The translations under genes and the position numbers were made by a program. Under the pieces are notes generated by a model that was not told the origin of the DNA, made no database searches, and saw only the letters and a program-made list of their open reading frames with translations. Below, piece after piece: positions 62,327-64,000 of a stretch of DNA of 64,000 nt. Position 1 is the first letter of the stretch, and the number at the start of each line of letters is the position of its first letter. The stretch is from positions 25,306,615 to 25,370,614 of the forward strand of contig JBANSL010000012.1 of assembly GCA_037127255.1 (NCBI GenBank), in the 5' to 3' direction. This DNA is from Persicaria tinctoria. Lineage: Eukaryota; Streptophyta; Magnoliopsida; Caryophyllales; Polygonaceae.

Positions 62327-63210
62327 TTGGATGAGGTCTTGGATGGTCCCGCATCAATCTCCCTTTCTTGAAAATGATTCGTCCTCGAATCCAAGGTCGC
62401 ATATGATTCCGCAAAGACATCCACACGAACTCCTGGATCGAAAACCTCATGCCCATGGAAACTCGTCTCAAGACTGATTGATGTAGGGATTGACCACTCC
62501 TCGATGGATATCGTCTCAGTTTTATCTACAAAATCATGAAAAGAAACTTTATGAGTGCATAATTCAGAGTCCATATGAATGTCATGATGTTCTAATGTAA
62601 TATACACTTGAGTTTGGTCAATGATCCCTAAGTTTCCATCCAAAGCTAGCAAGTTTTCATCCTTTTCCAAGGCTGAATTTTCAATGAAGTCAAAGCTAGC
62701 AATAGTAGAAGATGTTTCATCATCAATGATCAAAATAGAAACTTTGCCTTTCTCTAAGCATTTAGTATGACACAATTCTTCTCTTTGATTATCATCACAA
62801 GGCTTAGGTTGAACACTTAAAACCTTACTATCAATCAAAGAATCATCATGCTCAGATTCAATGCAAACATTATCATCATAGGCAATTAAATTAAAACCTA
62901 GATCATCATTATTATCAACATGCTCTACATTTTCTGCAATAAAAGAAGCATCTATGCTAGTAGAAACATGATATTGAATAGCATTATTAAGGGTAATAGG
63001 AAGATTTTCTGCCCTTTCATTAGATAGCACTTCAGTTTTAGGTGGGACTCCTTGTCCAAACACCGTATTAGAGCCAAAACGCTGAAACTCATATGCCGTA
63101 AAGCTTTGATCCAAGTTAACCAAGTCTTCATTGGTCACCAAATTCTCTTGGATCTTAGCTAACTTCTCCATGACGGTACTGAACCAGTCATTGCCCTGAC
63201 TATTAGACAT
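62215..63210 (-). CDS. R1 ORF with junction-created C-terminus (unit 3)
   Basis: 331 residues, differing from the unit 2 ORF by Val to Ile (C36744/T62736 on the + strand, in KVSILIIDDE). It has the same antisense SEC31-derived C-terminus. This substitution separates copy 3 from copy 2. Confidence 0.5.
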   Translation of the reverse strand: MSNSQGNDWFSTVMEKLAKIQENLVTNEDLVNLDQSFTAYEFQRFGSNTVFGQGVPPKTEVLSNERAENLPITLNNAIQYHVSTSIDASFIAENVEHVDNNDDLGFNLIAYDDNVCIESEHDDSLIDSKVLSVQPKPCDDNQREELCHTKCLEKGKVSILIIDDETSSTIASFDFIENSALEKDENLLALDGNLGIIDQTQVYITLEHHDIHMDSELCTHKVSFHDFVDKTETISIEEWSIPTSISLETSFHGHEVFDPGVRVDVFAESYATLDSRTNHFQEREIDAGPSKTSSKGNRNKWNVQFRSLKKINRNHTCPLCLESCPTRGLNL

Positions 63211-64000
63211 TGCAAATAAAGATAAACAAAGAACTACGTCAAGATTAGCAAAATATAAACAACCTCACAATGTGTTTCGCTCACACTCCCTCTCTGATTG
63301 GTATGTCACGCTTGCTAGGGCAATCCGCTTTGGGCAAATCAACAACCAAGCAAAAGAACTAAGCAATCAAAGTATGCAATCAATAGAATGAATGAAACAA
63401 CAACCAAGAAGTACTCAACAAGGGGCTGTAGTACTTCGACAGAAACCAAACAAGCAACAAGAAGTACTCGATATGGACAAGAGAACACTCGACAAGGGTC
63501 TAGTGTACTCGACACAAGCAAACAACAACTCAAAGCAATGAAGAGAACTCGACAAAGGGCTGAGAACTCCTCGATACAAACAACTCAGCACTCTACAATG
63601 GTATAAGTGCTCGACAACAGCCACCAAACAACTCGATAAGGCTGTAAATAAAAGAAAATAAAAGAAAAACTAAGAAAGAATGGAAATTTACCTCTTTTTG
63701 ATTGAAAACCTTTAAGTTAGGACGTTGTAGTTGCAGGATAGGGTTTCAATTTTTGTGGAGGTGTATGTGTTTAGGATAGGGTATGTTGACTAGGGGTGAG
63801 AAAAAGGGGTTCACCAATTGTCCTTGGGAGCTTTCTTGCACTAGATCAACAAAACACTTTCATTTTTTTTTTTGAACTTACTTTTACCCCTAGTGAATTT
63901 TATCCTCCTAGGTCCAAGCTTTAAAATTGATTTCGAAACTGTTTTTTTTTTCCTAATGCAAGAAAGACTCTAGATGAAAATAGGACTCGAAAATTTGAAG
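62327..64000. repeat. Tandem unit, copy 3 (start only)
   Basis: Begins after J2 at TTGGATGAGG and continues as R1 internal sequence to the window edge; 63,211-64,000 is the R1 leader. The array therefore goes on to the right for an unknown number of units. Confidence 0.92.

Overview
The window is nuclear DNA of a flowering plant, most likely a eudicot. The evidence is GT-AG split genes with long AT-rich introns, plant orthologues (NAA15, plastid glycerate kinase, katanin p60), and plant LTR retrotransposons and Stowaway-type MITEs. Assignment below eudicot is not supported by what I can see.

Left flank (1-9.5 kb), single copy. The 3' half of the NatA auxiliary subunit gene NAA15 (+ strand, 12 exons, 83-2947) converges on a complete 12-exon D-glycerate 3-kinase gene GLYK (- strand, 7958-4568). 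Beyond GLYK lie a Stowaway-like MITE and two related hairpin-rich elements.

Tandem array (10,343 to the right edge). A 25,992-bp segment is present as copy 1 (10,343-36,334), copy 2 (36,335-62,326) and the first 1.67 kb of copy 3 (62,327-64,000). The copies differ by only a handful of substitutions, two homopolymer lengths and one (TA)n length. Both junctions are identical: a truncated SEC31-like fragment, 8 filler bases (GATTGCCC), then the interior of an LTR. Each unit carries, in order: a pol-deleted LTR retrotransposon on the - strand (R1); a LINE reverse-transcriptase fragment; a katanin p60 gene (KTN1) lacking its last coding part; two SEC31-like WD40 gene fragments; a repeat-rich spacer; a 9.2-kb Athila/Tat-like non-autonomous LTR retrotransposon on the - strand (R2) with 5-bp target duplication CCTAA; a tRNA-like sequence; a 21-copy hairpin minisatellite; AT-rich DNA; and another SEC31-like pair, the second member cut by the junction.

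Interpretation. R1 and R2 inserted well before the amplification: the LTRs of each element differ far more from one another than whole 26-kb units do. The katanin break was also there before amplification, since both copies end the same way after residue 467 and add 8 foreign residues. The array is therefore either a very recent tandem amplification of a katanin pseudogene or truncated gene with its transposon cargo, or an assembly artefact. The sequence alone cannot fully separate these, although the few true substitutions favour real copies.

No CRISPR arrays, operons or bacterial features are present. No intact reverse transcriptase, RNase H or integrase is visible anywhere in the window.
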